Origin: Candidatus Poseidoniaceae archaeon
GTDB lineage: Archaea > Thermoplasmatota > Poseidoniia > Poseidoniales > Poseidoniaceae
Assembly (NCBI GenBank): GCA_023254445.1
Contig: JALRLN010000071.1
Location: 1-6,747, forward strand
Reading direction: 5' to 3'
Length of the DNA stretch: 6,747 nt
The notes beneath the pieces were generated by a model. The model was not told the DNA's origin, searched no databases, and saw only the letters and a list, made by a program, of their open reading frames with translations. Every line of letters starts with the position of its first letter. The stretch's first letter is position 1. Below, in pieces: positions 5,182-6,747 of this stretch. Both the position numbers and the translations under genes were made by a program.

Positions 5182-5676
5182 TCAGTACTTGTCGAGACCG
5201 GGATACGACGCTTCTGCCGTTGGGCGCACGTCGTGGGCCACGGCATCGAGCATGCGCTGGCCAGCGGCGGTGACCACGCGGCCACGGTGGAGCATCTGGG
5301 TCTCGCCGTCGACGTTTTCGATTGGCTTGAGGTCAACCAATTCAACCAAGCCTGCGGCTTCGAGTTGCTGAATGGCGGTTCGAATGACGTGCCTGGAGCC
5401 GGCAGCGGGCGTGTTGGGCATGGATCCGTTGTCTTTGTACCCCCCAAAGGATTGCGACAGCGCCGTCACGCCAACAGGGCCCTGCCGGGCAATCTTGCGG
5501 AGGATGGCGGCCGCACGGACTTGCCACCAGTCGGTTTGCGTGGGTGGGCGCTCACGGGTGACGCCCGTCTTGACGAATTCTGCCCACTCAGGGGCGGACA
5601 CTGCGCCTTCTTCGGCGAGCTTTGCGCCGAGGGCTGGGATGAGCAAATCAACCGGGACGTCGAGGTACGTCGTCAT
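5182..5676 (-). CDS. rps19e: Small-subunit ribosomal protein S19e
   Basis: The 164-residue protein is S19e, a winged-helix protein of the archaeal and eukaryotic small subunit. Family features are 'TTYLDVPVDLLI' (2-13), 'PEWAEFVKTGVTRERPP' (29-45), 'WWQVRAAAILRKIARQGPVGV' features (50-70), then 'LSQSFGGYKDNG' (73-84), and a C-terminal wing in which 'IRTAIQQLEAAGLVE' (98-112) is clear. It is slightly longer than the common 145-155 residues. The ATG at 5676 is preferred over an in-frame GTG at 5685 because it gives the family N-terminus; GGTGG lies five bases upstream. It is the first gene of the minus-strand operon and follows a TATA box. The DNA-binding PDCD5 homologue often found after S19e in archaea is missing here. 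Confidence 0.95.
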   Translation of the reverse strand: MTTYLDVPVDLLIPALGAKLAEEGAVSAPEWAEFVKTGVTRERPPTQTDWWQVRAAAILRKIARQGPVGVTALSQSFGGYKDNGSMPNTPAAGSRHVIRTAIQQLEAAGLVELVDLKPIENVDGETQMLHRGRVVTAAGQRMLDAVAHDVRPTAEASYPGLDKY

Positions 5677-5811
5677 CCAAACCACCGAACAGGTCGGCGA
5701 CCGTGCACCCCTATATCAAGGGCTCGGGGCCGAGACGTGCCGCTGTCCGCGCAGTCACGCGGTCTGTGGAGACGTGAACATGTTCTTCAACATCAGCCAT
5801 GAGCCCTTGAC
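5677..5811. other. Divergent intergenic region
   Basis: These 135 bases separate rps19e (leftward) from the exported protein gene (rightward). They hold the operon TATA box. Toward the right I see no convincing TATA box at leaderless or short-leader spacing for the ATG at 5812, and no tRNA or strong hairpin. A minimal frame of 11 codons, ATG 5780 to TGA 5815, overlaps the ATG at 5812 but shows no ribosome binding site. Confidence 0.5.
5711..5719 (-). promoter_or_regulatory. TATA box of the ribosomal protein operon
   Basis: On the minus strand the bases TTGATATAG form a TATA-like box centred near 5715. Archaeal spacing of about 25 bases places the transcription start near 5690, giving a leader of about 14 bases that just includes the GGTGG before the rps19e ATG at 5676. 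The agreement of box, spacing and ribosome binding site supports the call; it is not measured. Confidence 0.6.
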
Positions 5812-6471
5812 ATGAGGAAGGCGTTGGCACAGAACCCCAACCTTCTCAGAACCCTCCTTGGCCTTTCGTTCACGCTGATTTTCCTCTTGTCGTACGCCGT
5901 GTATGCCAACACCATATCGACGTCGTACTACACGTATACGACGACGTCGAATGAGCAGATCTCCGCTGACGTTGACCTTGCTCGGAACCATGATGCAGAG
6001 GCCAACGTGACGAGTTGGTCCGCGAACGTCACAATGGACCGGTACAACCTGACATGGGTGGAGGTCACGGCCAGTGCCTTGGCCGATGGGGCCGTCCTTC
6101 GCGTTCAAGACGCGGCTGGGCTGTACACCCATCCCCTCTTGGGCGATGCAGAAGCGGACGGGTTTTCTTGCGTCGTTGACTGCCGCTTGGAGGTCATGAC
6201 CGAACGCGCGGAGAGCGGAGGCACCGCCACGTTCCTTGCGTTGGCCACCAACGACCCCGCGGCTCGCTCAAACGGCACGGTCGTCTCCAACGACCTCGAG
6301 GCGGCTTGGGAGGATGCGGCCGCCAACGTTGAACATCGCCATGGGAGCAACGTGTTGCGAATCACGATTGAAGAACCTGGCAACCGGAGCACGGCACCTA
6401 CCCTTTCCGTCCGAACGGTCAACGAGGAATTGGCGGATGTCACGGCGTTCAACGTCGATGTTGCGTCTTAG
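5812..6471 (+). CDS. Membrane-anchored exported protein of unknown function, ends at TAG
   Basis: I do not recognise the family. The 219 residues begin with a basic stretch (MRKALAQNPNLLR), then one hydrophobic segment (about 14-32) that acts as signal anchor or uncleaved signal. A Ser/Thr/Tyr-rich linker follows (33-47), then a domain with alternating, strand-like segments. N-glycosylation sequons occur at Asn65, Asn72, Asn79, Asn154 and Asn191, and two close cysteines, Cys120 and Cys124, could form a disulfide; both fit an extracytoplasmic location. The reading frame stops at TAG (6469-6471), while the complete neighbours end in TGA or TAA, and the same frame continues after it into a second membrane helix. 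The full design therefore looks like two membrane helices around an outer domain. The ATG at 5812 has no good ribosome binding site; the start is chosen for the basic, hydrophobic N-terminus. Confidence 0.7.
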   Translation: MRKALAQNPNLLRTLLGLSFTLIFLLSYAVYANTISTSYYTYTTTSNEQISADVDLARNHDAEANVTSWSANVTMDRYNLTWVEVTASALADGAVLRVQDAAGLYTHPLLGDAEADGFSCVVDCRLEVMTERAESGGTATFLALATNDPAARSNGTVVSNDLEAAWEDAAANVEHRHGSNVLRITIEEPGNRSTAPTLSVRTVNEELADVTAFNVDVAS

Positions 6472-6660
6472 TTCATCTGGGCCCTCACCGCCGTGTTTGC
6501 TTGTTTTTCGCTGGTCTTGTTGCCAGCATTTGCCGCGTATGCGGTGGCGCGGCGTCGCGAACAACGAACAGAAGCTGCGCTGATGAACGCACAGGACAAC
6601 GACGACCTCCGCTCCAGCCCCTCAGTTGTGAGTTTGAACGGCGAAGCGGACGTGGACTGA
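6472..6660 (+). pseudogene. In-frame C-terminal continuation after TAG, membrane helix and basic tail
   Basis: Directly after the TAG the frame stays open for 62 codons to a TGA at 6658-6660. It starts FIWALTAVFACFSLVLLPAF and continues AAYAVARRREQR, which is a clean membrane helix of about 22 residues followed by an arginine-rich stop-transfer flank. A hydrophilic, acidic tail (about 32 residues, ending GEADVD) closes it. This is what one expects for the C-terminal anchor of the preceding protein. No ribosome binding site or plausible independent start lies before the helix. I therefore read 5812-6660 as one 282-codon gene interrupted by one nonsense codon, which may be a mutation, a sequencing error (for example TGG read as TAG) or a readthrough codon. 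Confidence 0.7.
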
Positions 6661-6677
6661 GCACCTCTGCCGCGGCC

Positions 6678-6686
6678 GATAAATAG
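6678..6686 (+). promoter_or_regulatory. TATA box for the gene at the right edge
   Basis: GATAAATAG lies in an otherwise GC-rich gap, with its centre about 25 bases before the ATG at 6707. At archaeal TATA-to-start spacing, transcription would begin at or next to the start codon, so a leaderless mRNA is predicted. No ribosome binding site is present before the ATG, which fits. Confidence 0.6.
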
Positions 6687-6706
6687 GTCAGCGTGGTTGA
6701 CGAAGC

Positions 6707-6747
6707 ATGGCCAATTCACGCGCATGGGTGCTCCTCCTTCTCATGCT
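6707..6747 (+). CDS. Start of a secreted or membrane protein, cut by the window end
   Basis: Only 13 complete codons are visible: MANSRAWVLLLLM. A short N-terminus with one arginine followed by a run of leucines is typical of a signal peptide or first membrane helix. The call depends on this and on the well-placed TATA box upstream. Nothing can be said of the function. Confidence 0.5.
   Translation, partial: MANSRAWVLLLLM

Noticed and set aside
4777..5802. 341-codon plus-strand frame over the ribosomal protein genes
   Set aside because: It lies opposite L31e, L39e and S19e, which are certain; the translation has no family pattern.
5780..5815. 11-codon upstream frame overlapping the ATG at 5812
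   Set aside because: No ribosome binding site and no sign of selection; the ATGA overlap alone is not enough to call a leader peptide.
5921..5943. Inverted repeat CGTCGTA ... TACGACG with nine-base loop
   Set aside because: It falls within codons of the Ser/Thr/Tyr-rich linker, where repeated ACG and TCG codons produce such symmetry; too short for a convincing regulatory hairpin.
1..6747. CRISPR array, insertion sequence, tRNA or rRNA gene, defence system
   Set aside because: No direct repeats, transposase motifs, cloverleaf or rRNA sequence were seen. QueC-like proteins occur in some defence systems, but here queC sits in a complete preQ0 pathway, so that reading is not supported.

Overview
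This window reads as a compact, fairly GC-rich archaeal chromosome segment, most likely planktonic Euryarchaeota of the Marine Group II / Poseidoniales type. Archaeal identity is firm: ribosomal proteins S19e, L39e, L31e and S17e have no bacterial counterparts, and TATA-like boxes sit at archaeal spacing. The Marine Group II placement is an inference from gene style and gene mix. Genes are tightly packed. Nearly all complete genes end in TGA, and no stretch longer than about 135 bases lacks a gene.

Plus strand, left block (1-3472). The window opens inside the C-terminal part of a NatB-like ABC-2 transporter permease. After 43 bases comes a six-gene run that is almost certainly one transcript. 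It encodes a small ribbon-helix-helix DNA-binding protein, FolE (GTP cyclohydrolase I), QueE (7-carboxy-7-deazaguanine synthase), QueC (7-cyano-7-deazaguanine synthase), MsrB (methionine-R-sulfoxide reductase) and QueD (6-carboxytetrahydropterin synthase). FolE, QueD, QueE and QueC form the complete GTP-to-preQ0 pathway: GTP to dihydroneopterin triphosphate, to 6-carboxytetrahydropterin, to 7-carboxy-7-deazaguanine, to preQ0. In archaea preQ0 normally feeds archaeosine at position 15 of tRNA. The tRNA-inserting and finishing enzymes (archaeal TGT, ArcS or equivalents) are not in the window. Four of the five junctions are ATGA or TGATG overlaps; at the fifth, the folE stop codon lies inside the queE ribosome binding site. 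Two oddities stand out: QueC lacks all four family zinc-site cysteines, and msrB is embedded in the pathway operon.

Minus strand, middle block (3473-5676, read right to left). S19e, L39e, L31e, S17e, an unrecognised 72-residue protein and a TrmJ-like SPOUT RNA 2'-O-methyltransferase follow one another with gaps of 4 to 14 bases. A TATA box lies upstream of S19e. The block is a translation-related operon. Its last gene meets queD tail to tail with no intergenic base, the two stop codons forming the palindrome TGATCA.

Plus strand, right block (5812-6747). A membrane-anchored, probably exported protein of unknown function ends at a TAG codon. The same frame continues for 62 codons and encodes a convincing C-terminal membrane helix with a basic cytoplasmic flank, so the TAG is a nonsense mutation, a sequencing error or a readthrough site. 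Finally, a TATA box lies about 25 bases before the ATG of a secreted or membrane protein cut off by the window end, which suggests a leaderless transcript.
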